Positions 50,033 to 59,755 are shown, counted from the first letter of the stretch. The stretch is DNA of 64,000 nt from CAVSNH01 sp963729275 (GCA_963729275.1 CAVSNH010000013.1:186001-250000), one strand, 5' to 3'. Made by a program: numbers and translations. The notes: generated from the letters alone by a model not told the origin.

Positions 50033-51912
50033 GCCCGTTGCCCCTCGCTGATCGCCTCTGATCGCACCACTAGCCAGGCTACCAATCTCTCCTCCGCCTC
50101 GGCCGAGGTATCAGGCAAACCTAGCGAGTGCACCCAGGCGAAGACCTGCTTGGCATCCTCGTTGGCCTGCGGCGATGTGCGAGCCTCGGCTTCGAGCGTG
50201 AAGACTTCCCGGCGAACGGCTTCCCTCACGAGCTGATGGACCACCTCGTCGGCCGCCTCGATGGGAATCTCCACCGTGAGGCGGACAAGCAAAGCCGCGA
50301 CGTCGGCCGGCGCTCCGTCGATCGCTTCGCGCAACGTGTTCGCACCGGCAAGAGCCGAAAAGGCAGCTCGCTGACGTTCGTCGCTGAAGAGCACCTCCTC
50401 CAGCCGACCGTCGATCTCCTCGGGTTGGTGGATGGCCAGCCGGAGAGCTTCGAGGCCAGGAAGAAACTCGCGAGAAGCGCTCCGGCGCGGTTGCCGTCCG
50501 CTCGCTCCGATCGGTCCGTTGGCTCCGTTCGCCACCGTGCCCGACGAGCTCCCATTCCGGTACTCGGTGGCGCGCCCCGACGATCGCGAGCCGGAGCGGT
50601 TCTCGTCGGCACCGCCACGGAGGTCGCGGGGACCGCGGGGCAACTCGGCGAGCCGCGCCCGTAGCCGCTCGGGCTCTAGATGGCAGCGTTCGGCGAGGGT
50701 CATGACGTACTGGTCGCGCACGAGATCGTCGGGGTGCTCGGCCACGATCTCGAGACCGTGTGCAGCCGCCTTGGCCCGGCCCTCGGCGGTCGACAGGTCG
50801 GCGGCAGCGAGAAGCGAGTCCACCCGGAACCGGAGGTAGGGCTTCGCCCCCTCGACCGCCGCCCGCAGGGCGGACGGGTCCTCCTTGGCCAGCTCGGCCG
50901 GGTCGCACCCGGGGGGCAGGTCAGCCACGGCCACGTCGATCTCGAAGCGTCGCTCCCACTCGTAGAAGCGGGTGGCAGCGGACTGACCGGCGGTGTCGGC
51001 GTCGAAGGCCAGCACCACCCGGCGGGCGAAATTGCGCAGCAAGTTGACGTGCTCCTCGCCGAGGGCGGTACCGCAGGTGGCCACGGCCCGCTCGACGCCG
51101 GCCTCGAAGAAGCCGATCACGTCGGTGTAGCCCTCGCACACCACCACCTCGCCGGTGGCCACCACATCGTGCTTGGCCCAGTTGAGGGCATACAGAGTCC
51201 GCCGCTTGGAGTAGACGGCCGTCTCGGCCGAGTTCTTGTACTTGGCCGGGTCGGCACTGCCCGGCAGCACCCGGCCGCCGAGCGCCACTGGGTGGCCCGA
51301 GGGGTCGCAGATGGGAAACAGGATGCGGCCCCGAAATGCATCCTGGAGCCGGCCGCGCCGATTGACGAAGCCGAGACCGGTCGAGGTGGCCAGCTCCTCA
51401 TCGAGACCAAGCCCCACGCACAGGGCATCCCACTCGTCGGGGGCCCACCCAAGGCGGAACCGCCGGACCACCTCGCCGTCGTAGCCCCGGCTGCGCAGGT
51501 AGTCCCGGGCCCCACCCGCGTCGGCCCCGGTGAGCAGCCGATCGTGGTACCACTCGGTGGCGCGCTCGATGGCATCGAGCAAGTGGCGGCGCCGCGCTCC
51601 TTCCCGTCCGCCGGCCGCGTCCTCGTGCAGGGTGATCCCGGCCCGGTCGGCGAGACGGCGCACCGCCTCCACGAAGTCGAGGTGCTCGGTCTCGCGCACA
51701 AAGGTGATGGCGTCGCCGCTCTTCTGGCAGCCGAAGCAGTAGTAGAAGCCCTCTTCAGCGTTCACGCTGAAGGACGGGGTCTTCTCGGTGTGGAAGGGAC
51801 ACAGGCCGACCCACCTCTGACCCACACGCTTCAGGGCGGCGCGCTCACCGATGAGGGCCACGATGTCGGTCTTGGCCCGGACCTCGGCCACGTCCTCGTC
51901 GGGTATCCCCAT
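50029..51912 (-). CDS. dnaG: DNA primase
   Basis: The 627-residue protein starts MGIPDEDVAEVRAKTDIVAL, with the CHC2 zinc finger at Cys38, His41, Cys59 and Cys62, the catalytic core (RFLGWAPDEWD-like) and TOPRIM motifs VVVCEGYTDVIGFFEAGV and VLAFDADTAG. The C-terminal helicase-binding domain is preceded by a linker rich in Gly/Ser/Arg. It makes RNA primers at the replication fork. The rpoD start overlaps its stop, so both belong to one macromolecular-synthesis transcript. Confidence 0.96.
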   Translation of the reverse strand: MGIPDEDVAEVRAKTDIVALIGERAALKRVGQRWVGLCPFHTEKTPSFSVNAEEGFYYCFGCQKSGDAITFVRETEHLDFVEAVRRLADRAGITLHEDAAGGREGARRRHLLDAIERATEWYHDRLLTGADAGGARDYLRSRGYDGEVVRRFRLGWAPDEWDALCVGLGLDEELATSTGLGFVNRRGRLQDAFRGRILFPICDPSGHPVALGGRVLPGSADPAKYKNSAETAVYSKRRTLYALNWAKHDVVATGEVVVCEGYTDVIGFFEAGVERAVATCGTALGEEHVNLLRNFARRVVLAFDADTAGQSAATRFYEWERRFEIDVAVADLPPGCDPAELAKEDPSALRAAVEGAKPYLRFRVDSLLAAADLSTAEGRAKAAAHGLEIVAEHPDDLVRDQYVMTLAERCHLEPERLRARLAELPRGPRDLRGGADENRSGSRSSGRATEYRNGSSSGTVANGANGPIGASGRQPRRSASREFLPGLEALRLAIHQPEEIDGRLEEVLFSDERQRAAFSALAGANTLREAIDGAPADVAALLVRLTVEIPIEAADEVVHQLVREAVRREVFTLEAEARTSPQANEDAKQVFAWVHSLGLPDTSAEAEERLVAWLVVRSEAISEGQRA

Positions 51913-51978
51913 GGCACCCGACGGTACCGTCCCGCCGCGCCGAGGGCTCCCTGTGACCCCGCACCCCTGGTGGTCGCC

Positions 51979-54681
51979 TCAGCGCCTCCCGTCGGTGGCC
52001 CCGGCCAACACCGCCTGGGCGGCGGCCAGGCGGGCGATGGGCACCCGGAAGGGGGAGCAGCTCACGTAGTCGAGGCCGGCCTGGGCGAAGATCAGAATCG
52101 AGTCGGGGTCGCCGCCGTGTTCGCCACAGACACCGATCTTGAGGGAGGGGCGGGTGGCCCGACCTCGTTCGACCCCGTCCCGCACGAGCTCGCCGACACC
52201 CTCGGGGTCGACCGTCTCGAACGGGTTGCGCTTGAGCAGACCGGCCTCGAGGTAGGCCGACATCATGCGGCCCTCCACGTCGTCGCGGCTGAATCCGAAG
52301 GTCATCTGGGTCAGGTCGTTCGTCCCAAAGGAGAAGAAATCGGCCTCCTCGGCAATCTCGCCGGCCACCAGCGCGGCCCGTGGCGTCTCGATCATTGTGC
52401 CGATGAGCACTTCGACGGTGCCCCGACGGACAGGCTTCCCCTTGGCCGAGCGGGGCGCAGACGCTGGGGCCTTGCGAACCCGGCCGGCTTCCGCCTTGGC
52501 CTCCTCGACCGCCGCTTCCACCCACGAGCGAGCGAGAGCCAACTCCTCGCGGTTGACGGTGAGCGGGATCATGATCTCGACCAGTGGATGGCCGCCGACC
52601 TCGACCCGCTGGAGCGCCGCCTCCATGAGGGCGCGTACCTGCATGGCGTAGAGGCCGGGCTTGATGACCCCGAGGCGCACGCCCCGGGTGCCGAGCATCG
52701 GATTGAACTCGTGCCACGACCGGGCGGCGGCGTACAGGCGCTGCTCCTCTGGTGACAGCCCGGTGGTCGCCTCCTTGACGGCCAGCTCCTCGATGTCGGG
52801 TAGGAACTCGTGGAGCGGAGGGTCGAGGAGCCGAATGGTCACGGGCAGGCCGTCCATGGCCTCGAGGATGGACTCGAAGTCCTCGCGTTGGGCGACGCGC
52901 AGCTCCTCGAGGGCCGCTTCTTCCTCCTTGGGCGACGACGCCAAGATCATCCGTCGGACGATGGGTAACCGGTCGTCGGCCAGGAACATGTGCTCGGTTC
53001 GGCACAAACCGATCCCCTCGGCCCCGTAGCTCCGGGCGTTGGCGGCGTCGGGACCGGTGTCGGCATTGGCCCGCACCCCGAGCCGGCCGGCCCGGATGTC
53101 GTCGGCCCAACCGAGCACCGTGTCGAACTCGGGCGGGCGGTCGCCCTCGGTGAGCGCCACCTGGCCGAGGACGACCGTGCCGGTCGTGCCATCGACCGAG
53201 ATCCAGTCCCCTTCCTTCACCACCGTGTCGCCCACAGCAAAGGAACGCTCGGCGATCCGGAGCGCCTCGGCACCGACGACCGCCGGCTTGCCCCACCCGC
53301 GCGCCACCACCGCGGCGTGGCTCACGAGCCCGCCCCGGGCGGTGAGGATCCCCTCGGCGGCCAGCATCCCGTGCACGTCCTCGGGGGAGGTCTCGGAGCG
53401 CACGAGCACCACCCGCTCGCCCCGCTCGACCGCCGCCTCAGCGTCGTCCGCCGTCAGGTAGACGCGCCCCACGGCCGCCCCCGGTGAAGCGCCGAGACCC
53501 CTCACCAGCACCTGGTGACCGGTCGACGCGAACTGCGGGTGCAGCACCTGCTCGAGGTGCTCGCCAGTGATTCGCTGCACCGCCTCCTCTTTGGTCAGGC
53601 GAATGGCCCGCTCGCCCACCATGTCGACGGCCATGCGCAGCGCGGCTCGACCGGTGCGCTTGCCCACCCGGGTCTGGAGCATCCAGAGCTTCCCTTGCTC
53701 GATGGTGAACTCCGTGTCGCACATGTCGCGGTAGTGCCCCTCGAGGCGGCCGAAGATGTCGAGCAGCTCCCGGTGGATCTTCGGGAAGCGGTCACGGAGG
53801 GCCGAGAGGGGCTCGGTGTTGCGGATACCGGCCACCACGTCCTCACCCTGGGCGTTGACCAGGAAGTCGCCGTACTCGCCGGGGGCGCCGGTCGCCGGGT
53901 CCCTCGTGAACCCGACTCCGGTCCCCGAGTTGTCGTCTCGGTTGCCGAACACCATGGCCTGGACGTTCACCGCGGTGCCGAGGTCATGGGGGATCCGCTC
54001 ACGCGTGCGGTAGGCGACGGCCCGAGGGCCGTTCCACGAGGCGAAAACGGCCTCGATGGCACCGCGCAGTTGCTCGTCCGGATCCTGCGGGAAGGGCCGG
54101 CCGGTGGAGCGCTGGCAGATTTGCTGGTAGGCGTCAACCAGGTAGCGCAAAAGCTCGATGGGCACTTCGGCGTCGGACGACGTACCGGCCAGCTCCTTGG
54201 CCGCGTCGAGCAGGGTGTCGAACTCCTCGCCCGGGATGCCGAGCACGATGCGCCCGTACATGGCCACGAAGCGCCGGTAGGAGTCGTAGGCGAAGCGCAG
54301 GTCATCGGTCTGCTTGGCCAGCCCTTCGACCGAATCGTCGTTGAGGCCGAGGTTGAGGACGGTGTCCATCATCCCCGGCATGGAGAACTTCGCGCCCGAC
54401 CGCACGGACACGAGCAGAGGGTCGGCGGCGTCGCCGATGCGCTTGCCCATCGTCCGCTCGAGCCGGCGCTTAGCCTTGGCCACCTCGTCGCTCAGCCCTT
54501 CGGGCCAACCGCCTTCCATGTAGGCGCGACATGTCGTGGTGGCGATGGTGAAACCGGGCGGCACCGGCAGCTCGAGCACGGAGGTCATCTCGGCCAGGTT
54601 GGCTCCCTTGCCCCCGAGCAGCTCCTTCATCTCCATCGGCGGTTTGCGATGGTTGTGGGAAAAGTCGAACACAAAGGGCAT
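51979..54681 (-). CDS. ppdK: Pyruvate, phosphate dikinase
   Basis: The 900-residue protein contains the ATP-grasp N-terminal domain (LLGGKGANLAEMTSVLELPV, VSVRSGAKFSMPGMMDTVLN), the phosphohistidine domain with GGLVSHAAVVARGWGKPAVV (catalytic His455) and the TIM-barrel C-terminal domain (FFSFGTNDLTQMTFGFSRDD, KIGVCGEHGGDP). It interconverts pyruvate and PEP using ATP and phosphate. The length and motifs are complete. It is about 65 bp upstream of dnaG in the same direction. Confidence 0.96.
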   Translation of the reverse strand: MPFVFDFSHNHRKPPMEMKELLGGKGANLAEMTSVLELPVPPGFTIATTTCRAYMEGGWPEGLSDEVAKAKRRLERTMGKRIGDAADPLLVSVRSGAKFSMPGMMDTVLNLGLNDDSVEGLAKQTDDLRFAYDSYRRFVAMYGRIVLGIPGEEFDTLLDAAKELAGTSSDAEVPIELLRYLVDAYQQICQRSTGRPFPQDPDEQLRGAIEAVFASWNGPRAVAYRTRERIPHDLGTAVNVQAMVFGNRDDNSGTGVGFTRDPATGAPGEYGDFLVNAQGEDVVAGIRNTEPLSALRDRFPKIHRELLDIFGRLEGHYRDMCDTEFTIEQGKLWMLQTRVGKRTGRAALRMAVDMVGERAIRLTKEEAVQRITGEHLEQVLHPQFASTGHQVLVRGLGASPGAAVGRVYLTADDAEAAVERGERVVLVRSETSPEDVHGMLAAEGILTARGGLVSHAAVVARGWGKPAVVGAEALRIAERSFAVGDTVVKEGDWISVDGTTGTVVLGQVALTEGDRPPEFDTVLGWADDIRAGRLGVRANADTGPDAANARSYGAEGIGLCRTEHMFLADDRLPIVRRMILASSPKEEEAALEELRVAQREDFESILEAMDGLPVTIRLLDPPLHEFLPDIEELAVKEATTGLSPEEQRLYAAARSWHEFNPMLGTRGVRLGVIKPGLYAMQVRALMEAALQRVEVGGHPLVEIMIPLTVNREELALARSWVEAAVEEAKAEAGRVRKAPASAPRSAKGKPVRRGTVEVLIGTMIETPRAALVAGEIAEEADFFSFGTNDLTQMTFGFSRDDVEGRMMSAYLEAGLLKRNPFETVDPEGVGELVRDGVERGRATRPSLKIGVCGEHGGDPDSILIFAQAGLDYVSCSPFRVPIARLAAAQAVLAGATDGRR

Positions 54682-54781
54682 TGGAAGGCTCTCCTGGGGC
54701 CGGAACGGGTGACCGCCGCCGCTCGGGGTCGCCTGCCATGGTCAGCCTACCTGCCGGGTCGCGCTGCCCCCGGGGCGGACG

Positions 54782-56155
54782 TCAACCCGCAGCCGATGCG
54801 CCGGCCGCGTCGAGACGCCGCCGGATCTCTCCCGAAACCTGGTCGACGGGCAGGCGGACCTGCTCGGTCGAGTCCCGGTCGCGCACGGTCACCGAGCCGT
54901 CCTCCAGTGAGTCGAAGTCGACGGTCACGCACCACGGCGTCCCGATCTCGTCCTGACGCCGGTAACGGCGACCGATGGACTGGGTCACGTCGAAGTCACA
55001 CATGAAGTGCAGCTGGAGCGAGCCGAGGACCTGACGGGAGAGCCCCTCGAGGGTCTCTTTCTTGGACAGAGGGAGCACCGCCACCTGGTAGGGGGCGAGG
55101 CGAGGGTGGACGTGGAGGACCGTGCGGGCCTCGCCGGCGATCTCGTCCTCGTCGTAGGCGGCGAGGAGGAAGGCCATCATGGTCCGCGTGGCCCCGGCGG
55201 CCGGCTCTATCACATAGGGCACGTAGCGCTCACCGGTCGCCTGGTCGAAGTACTCGAGCCGCTCCCCCGACGCCTCCGAGTGGACCTTGAGGTCGTAGTC
55301 GGTGCGGTTGGCGATTCCTTCGAGCTCGTCCCACCCCCAGGGGAACCGGAACTCGACGTCTGCGGTGGCCGTCGAATAGTGGGAGAGCTCATCCTTGTCG
55401 TGGTGACGCAGGCGTAGCTGATCGTCAGGGATGCCGAGGGTGACGTACCAACGGAGCCGCTCCGCGCACCAGTACTCGAACCAGCGGTCGGCCTCGGCCG
55501 GAGGGACGAAGTATTCCATCTCCATCTGCTCGAACTCTCGGGTGCGAAACACGAAGTTCTGCGGGGTGATCTCGTTGCGGAAGGACTTGCCCACCTGGGC
55601 GATCCCGAAGGGCGGCTTCTTGCGGGTGGTCTGGAGGACATTTGCGAAGTTCGTGAACATCCCCTGTGCCGTCTCCGGACGGAGGTAGGCGACCGCCCCC
55701 TCGTCTTCGACGGGGCCGGCATGGGTTTTGAACATGAGGTTGAACGCCCGCGCCTCGGTGAACTCGGTGGACCCGCAGTTGGGGCAGACGCCCTCGATCT
55801 TGTCCTCGCGCCAGCGCTGGTGACAGCTACGGCAGTCAACCAGCGGGTCGGTGAAGTTCTGCAGGTGCCCGGAGGCCTCCCACACCGCCGGTGGCGACAG
55901 GATGGCGGCGTCGAGCCCGACGATGTCGTCCCGGCGCTGGACCATGGACTCCCACCACATGTTCTTGACGTTGCGGAGCATGTTGACCCCGACCGGCCCG
56001 TAGTCGTAGGTCGAGCGAAAGCCGCCGTAGATCTCGGCCGACTGGAAGACGAACCCGCGCCGCTTACAGAGCCCGATGACTTTCTCGAGCCGGTCGTCCC
56101 CGGGCCCGCGCTCGGCGGTCGTCACCGAATCGGCGGGTTGGTCAGTGTCGGTCAT
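54782..56155 (-). CDS. glyS: Glycyl-tRNA synthetase
   Basis: The 457-residue protein is the single-chain alpha2 type: VIGLCKRRGFVFQSAEIYGG and YDYGPVGVNMLRNVKNMWW, a zinc motif CRSCHQRW...CPNCGSTEF, class II motif 2 (FRNEITPQNFVFRTREFEQM) and motif 3 region (YVPYVIEPAAGATRTMMAFL) plus the anticodon-binding domain (APYQVAVLPLSKKETL). ATG 56155 overlaps the end of hemW by 14 bases. It charges tRNA-Gly for translation. Confidence 0.96.
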   Translation of the reverse strand: MTDTDQPADSVTTAERGPGDDRLEKVIGLCKRRGFVFQSAEIYGGFRSTYDYGPVGVNMLRNVKNMWWESMVQRRDDIVGLDAAILSPPAVWEASGHLQNFTDPLVDCRSCHQRWREDKIEGVCPNCGSTEFTEARAFNLMFKTHAGPVEDEGAVAYLRPETAQGMFTNFANVLQTTRKKPPFGIAQVGKSFRNEITPQNFVFRTREFEQMEMEYFVPPAEADRWFEYWCAERLRWYVTLGIPDDQLRLRHHDKDELSHYSTATADVEFRFPWGWDELEGIANRTDYDLKVHSEASGERLEYFDQATGERYVPYVIEPAAGATRTMMAFLLAAYDEDEIAGEARTVLHVHPRLAPYQVAVLPLSKKETLEGLSRQVLGSLQLHFMCDFDVTQSIGRRYRRQDEIGTPWCVTVDFDSLEDGSVTVRDRDSTEQVRLPVDQVSGEIRRRLDAAGASAAG

Positions 56156-57398
56156 CGTGGGCCGCATCGCCCACCGCGGCCACGAGAGCGCTCGAGGACA
56201 GCGGTCTTTCCGGGAGCGAGAGGGGAACGGCGGCCGGCTCGGACATCCCGGGCATGGTACCGGGTGGACGGGTGACTCCAACGCTGCGCAGTCGAGCGGT
56301 GACGGCGTTGGCCAGCAGGCGGCCGCGCACGGTGAGGACCAGCCGCCCATCGCGCCGCTCGACAAGGCCGTCGAGCGTGTCGTCCACGTCGCCGTGGCCG
56401 TTGACGCCGCCGACGTCGACGTCGACGTCGTACAGGGCATCAACCGGAACCCCCGCCGGCGTGCGCAGAGAGAGGGCCAGCGCCTCGAAGCGACGGGTTT
56501 CGGCGTCGAGGTACTCACCGGCGGCCACCGGGCTACGGCCGGCCCGCACGAGCTCGACATAACGGTCGGGGGTGCGCACGTTCCACCAGCGGTGGCCCTG
56601 ACGGTGGGAGTGCGCCGCCGACCCGATGCCCCGGTAGTCGCCCTGTTGCCAGTAGAGGCGGTTGTGGGCGCAGCCGTGACCGGGAAGAGCCCAGTTCGAG
56701 ATCTCCTCCCACTCGTAGCCCGCATCGGCCAGAGCCCGGTCCGTCCGCTCGTAACGAGCGGCCTGCACGTCGTCGTCCGGTTGCCGGCGCAGGTCGGTCG
56801 AGAGTGGTGTGCCGGGCTCGACGGTCAGGGCGTAGACGCTGAGGTGGGGCGGCGGGTGCGGAAGCGAGAGCACCGCGGTGAGGGTGGCGTCCCAGTCGGC
56901 GTCGGACTCGGCGGCCGCACCGAGGATGAGGTCGAGATTCCAGCTGGCGAAGCCGGCCTCGGCAACACGGGCGGCGGCGTCGAACACCTGGGCCGTGCCA
57001 TGTCGACGGCCGAGGTCGGCGAGGACGTGGGGCACGAGTGACTGGGCCCCGAGCGAGACCCTGGTGACCCCGGCAGCGAGATAGGCGGCGAGGAGCCGGT
57101 CGTCGACGTCCTCGGGGTTGCACTCGATCGTGACTTCCGCAGTGGGACGTCTCGGCACGGCCCCGAGGAGGTTGGCCAGGAGGTCGGGGGCAAGACGCGA
57201 GGGCGTGCCACCACCGACGAAGACGGACGAAGCCGGGGCCATCCCCTCCTCGTCGACGGCGCGCTGCGCCTCGTCCCGGCACGCGGCCACGTAGGCCCCC
57301 ATCAGATGGTCGCGGTCGGTGTAGGTGGCGAAGGCGCAGTAGTCGCAACGGAGCCGGCAGAACGGCACGTGGACGTAGATGCCGAATGAGTCGCTCAT
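56142..57398 (-). CDS. hemW: HemW-like radical SAM protein (formerly oxygen-independent coproporphyrinogen oxidase-like)
   Basis: From ATG 57398 the 418-residue protein reads MSDSFGIYVHVPFCRLRCDY with the radical-SAM cysteines Cys14, Cys18 and Cys21 (C-X3-C-X2-C), then VFVGGGTPSRL, VTIECNPEDVDD, GVTRVSLGAQSLVPHVL and YWQQGDYRGIGSAAHSH. HemW is a heme chaperone in bacteria. An upstream frame extends to 57482 but reaches the operator-like palindromes, so the internal ATG is more likely. It overlaps glyS. Confidence 0.92.
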   Translation of the reverse strand: MSDSFGIYVHVPFCRLRCDYCAFATYTDRDHLMGAYVAACRDEAQRAVDEEGMAPASSVFVGGGTPSRLAPDLLANLLGAVPRRPTAEVTIECNPEDVDDRLLAAYLAAGVTRVSLGAQSLVPHVLADLGRRHGTAQVFDAAARVAEAGFASWNLDLILGAAAESDADWDATLTAVLSLPHPPPHLSVYALTVEPGTPLSTDLRRQPDDDVQAARYERTDRALADAGYEWEEISNWALPGHGCAHNRLYWQQGDYRGIGSAAHSHRQGHRWWNVRTPDRYVELVRAGRSPVAAGEYLDAETRRFEALALSLRTPAGVPVDALYDVDVDVGGVNGHGDVDDTLDGLVERRDGRLVLTVRGRLLANAVTARLRSVGVTRPPGTMPGMSEPAAVPLSLPERPLSSSALVAAVGDAAHDDRH

Positions 57399-57500
57399 GG
57401 GCCCCGAACCAGCACCGGCCGGCTGGCCGGTCTTCCGGGTGGCTCCGAGCGGGCCTTTTGTGATTCGGATTTCCATTTGCAATTTTCGAAGAGGGCGAAT

Positions 57501-57563
57501 TTGTCAGTTAAACCTGACGATTGTCAGTATAAGCTGACAATTTTCGTCAGCCTAAGCTGACAA
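57501..57563. promoter_or_regulatory. Three copies of the palindrome TTGTCAG-N6-CTGACAA
   Basis: Box 1 is 57501-57520, box 2 is 57521-57540 (perfect 7-bp arms: TTGTCAGTATAAGCTGACAA) and box 3 is 57544-57563; each is 20 bp and the centres are 20 and 23 bp apart, i.e. on the same helical face to two turns. The segment is unusually AT-rich and lies upstream of hemW-glyS. It looks like an operator for an unidentified dimeric repressor or activator. Confidence 0.8.
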
Positions 57564-57673
57564 TTTGGGCCTTTGCCAAAAAAAACTTTCCTTCCGAGCC
57601 GTGGCCTCATGCCTGCGGCCCCTAGTTGTCGACACGGCGCCCGCCCGGTCCACGTCGACGACTCGACGAAGCT

Positions 57674-58399
57674 TCACGTCACCTGACCCGAGTGGACAGA
57701 GCGGAGACGGCGGTCGAGGTGTGCCTCCATGGCCTCGGTAGCCAGTACGGAGACCTCGTCGGTGACCGGGCTCCGCGGCTCGTCGAGGACCCCGGCCAGG
57801 TCCCCCCCGAGAGTCCGCCGCAAGAGGGTGAGCCCGGCCCCAGACAGCGGCCGGCCGCGCCGGCACTGTCGGCACAGCACCCCGCCCTCGATCGAGTCAA
57901 AGGCCACCAGGCTCCCGGCGTCGTCCTCGCCGCAGGAGACGCACGACGACAGATGGGGTGCCGTCCCCTCGAGGGCCAGCACCTTGAGGAAGAAGGCAGG
58001 CGCGACCATGGGCGACTTGCGGATGGCCAGCGCGGCCACGGCACCGACCACCATCTCGTAGAGGCGCGGATTGGCATGGCGCTCTTGGCCCACCTGGTCG
58101 ACGACTTCGAGCATGGAGAGGGCCACGGTCACCCGGTCGAGGTCCTCGCGCACGGCCCGGTTGGCGTCGATGACCTCGACCTGGTTGACGATGTCGAGGT
58201 CGCTGCGACCTTGCCAGCCCAGCAGGGCAACGTGGCTCAGCGGCTCGAGCCGGGAGCCGAACTTGGACCGGGTCCGCCGGACCCCTTTGGCCACCGCCCG
58301 CACCTTGCCGTGTCGCTCGGTCATCAACGTCACGATGCGGTCCGCCTCACCCAGCCGGATGGTGCGCAGCACCATCCCTCGGTCCCGAAAGAGGGTCAT
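57674..58399 (-). CDS. recO: DNA repair protein RecO
   Basis: The 241-residue protein begins with the OB-fold segment MTLFRDRGMVLRTIRLGEAD, RIVTLMTERHGKVRAVAKGV, and has a zinc motif SSCVSCGEDDAG...VLCRQCRRG before the helical C-terminus. RecO loads RecA on SSB-coated DNA during gap repair. ATG 58399 overlaps the stop of the small membrane-protein gene (ATGA). Confidence 0.94.
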   Translation of the reverse strand: MTLFRDRGMVLRTIRLGEADRIVTLMTERHGKVRAVAKGVRRTRSKFGSRLEPLSHVALLGWQGRSDLDIVNQVEVIDANRAVREDLDRVTVALSMLEVVDQVGQERHANPRLYEMVVGAVAALAIRKSPMVAPAFFLKVLALEGTAPHLSSCVSCGEDDAGSLVAFDSIEGGVLCRQCRRGRPLSGAGLTLLRRTLGGDLAGVLDEPRSPVTDEVSVLATEAMEAHLDRRLRSVHSGQVT

Positions 58400-58833
58400 G
58401 GCCCATCCCCTGGGGCGTCCGGGCTCGCCGGAGCGGCCGAACTCGCCGGACTCACCGGGCTGTCCAAGCTCACCGGGCTGTCCGGACCCGCGGCCACTGG
58501 CTCATCGGCGGCGCCGGGCAGCGGACCGTTCGGCCCACTCGAGGAGAGCGGCGCCTGCCCGTCCCCGACCGGCCGCCCGGGAGTGCGGCCGTAAGTGCGT
58601 CCCCCACCGAGCAGGTTGTTGGCCCCGATGAGGCCGGCCATAACCAGCGGGACGATGGCCAGCGGGAGGACGGAGGTGTAGCCGGCGATCAGCAGGACGA
58701 TCACGCCGGCGTAGGCGATGAGGACCAGCACGACGCCCGTCATCACCCAGATCCCGCCCTCGTCGGAGGGCGCCAGCGTCTGGGCGTGCCCGCCCCGACG
58801 GGCCTTCCACTGAGTGCGCAGACCGCCGGCCAT
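58396..58833 (-). CDS. Small membrane protein between uppS and recO
   Basis: From ATG 58833 the 145-residue product has two membrane helices (GVVLVLIAYAGVIVLLIAGY and AIVPLVMAGLIGANNLLGG) and a Pro/Ser/Gly-rich tail. The start shares one base with the uppS stop and its stop overlaps the recO start, so it is translationally coupled to both. No function is evident. I do not recognise a family. Confidence 0.7.
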   Translation of the reverse strand: MAGGLRTQWKARRGGHAQTLAPSDEGGIWVMTGVVLVLIAYAGVIVLLIAGYTSVLPLAIVPLVMAGLIGANNLLGGGRTYGRTPGRPVGDGQAPLSSSGPNGPLPGAADEPVAAGPDSPVSLDSPVSPASSAAPASPDAPGDGP

Positions 58834-59603
58834 CAGCTCACCCCGCCGTAGCGGCGCTGCCGGCTCTGGAAGTCGCGTACCGCGGCGAAGAGGTGGCCGC
58901 GCCGGAAGTCGGGCCACAGCACGTCGTCGAAGACCAGCTCGCTGTAGGCCAGCTGCCAGAGAAGGAAGTTGGAGATGCGATGTTCCCCCGAGGTGCGGAT
59001 CACGAGGTCAGGGTCGGGCTGGTCGGGGTAGTAGAGGCGCGACCGGATGGCGCGCTCGTCGATGCGGCGTTCGTCGACGCCGTCGGCCACCAGCCGACGG
59101 ACGGCATCCACGATCTCGGCCCGGCCACCGTAATTGAACGCCATGGTGAGGGTGCACCGGCGGTTGTGCTCGGTCAGGGAGACGGATTCGTCCATCCGCC
59201 GCACCACCCGCCTCGGGACCCGCCGGTCACGCCGGCCGGCAAAGCGGATGCGCACACCCTTCTCGTGGAGCTCGTCACGGCGACGCATGAGCAGGCCTTC
59301 GTTGAAACCCATGAGGAACCGGACCTCGTCGGTCGGCCGCCGCCAATTCTCGGTCGAGAAGGCGAACATGGTGAGCCACGGGACGCCGAGCTCGAGCGCA
59401 CCCTCCACTGCGTCGAGCAGGGCAGTCTCACCGGCGCTGTGGCCTTCGGTGCGCGGCAGCCCTCGTCGGGCCGCCCAACGGCCGTTTCCGTCCATGACGC
59501 AGGCGATATGGGTGGGTAGCGGGCCGCCGTCGACGTCGGCCGCCGTGAGCTCGGACACGTCCGACCGTCGGCCGTCGATCGTGCCCATGTCCTGCGGGTC
59601 CAC
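58833..59603 (-). CDS. uppS: Isoprenyl (undecaprenyl/decaprenyl) diphosphate synthase
   Basis: The 256-residue protein has the cis-prenyltransferase motifs: HIACVMDGNGRWAARRGLPR with catalytic Asp38, FAFSTENWRRPTDEVRFLM, and DLVIRTSGEHRISNFLLWQL near the C-terminus. It makes the lipid carrier for peptidoglycan and other envelope glycans. The gene leads the uppS-membrane protein-recO unit. A short tandem repeat (CACACGACCAAG twice, 59655-59678) lies in its leader. Confidence 0.95.
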   Translation of the reverse strand: MDPQDMGTIDGRRSDVSELTAADVDGGPLPTHIACVMDGNGRWAARRGLPRTEGHSAGETALLDAVEGALELGVPWLTMFAFSTENWRRPTDEVRFLMGFNEGLLMRRRDELHEKGVRIRFAGRRDRRVPRRVVRRMDESVSLTEHNRRCTLTMAFNYGGRAEIVDAVRRLVADGVDERRIDERAIRSRLYYPDQPDPDLVIRTSGEHRISNFLLWQLAYSELVFDDVLWPDFRRGHLFAAVRDFQSRQRRYGGVS

Positions 59604-59654
59604 GTTGCGAACCTATCCCGGCCGCTCGCTGGGCCGTGACCGGGAGCGACCCGG

Positions 59655-59696
59655 CACACGACCAAGCACACGACCAAGCACAAGACCCGGCACAAG
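59655..59696. repeat. Short tandem repeat before uppS
   Basis: CACACGACCAAG occurs twice head to tail (59655-59678), followed by degenerate copies to about 59,696, in the gap between uppS and the TauE-like gene. It is too short and local to call more than slippage-prone DNA. Confidence 0.5.
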
Positions 59697-59755
59697 AGGA
59701 GGGATCTCGGGTGGGCGTCATTGAGTGCCGGCGGCGAGCACAGTAGACCCTTCCC

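Noticed and set aside
50680..52755. Very long plus-strand open frame (about 690 codons) opposite dnaG and ppdK
   Set aside because: It is the antisense shadow of GC-rich genes with complete, recognisable protein families on the other strand; its own product is low-complexity and matches nothing.
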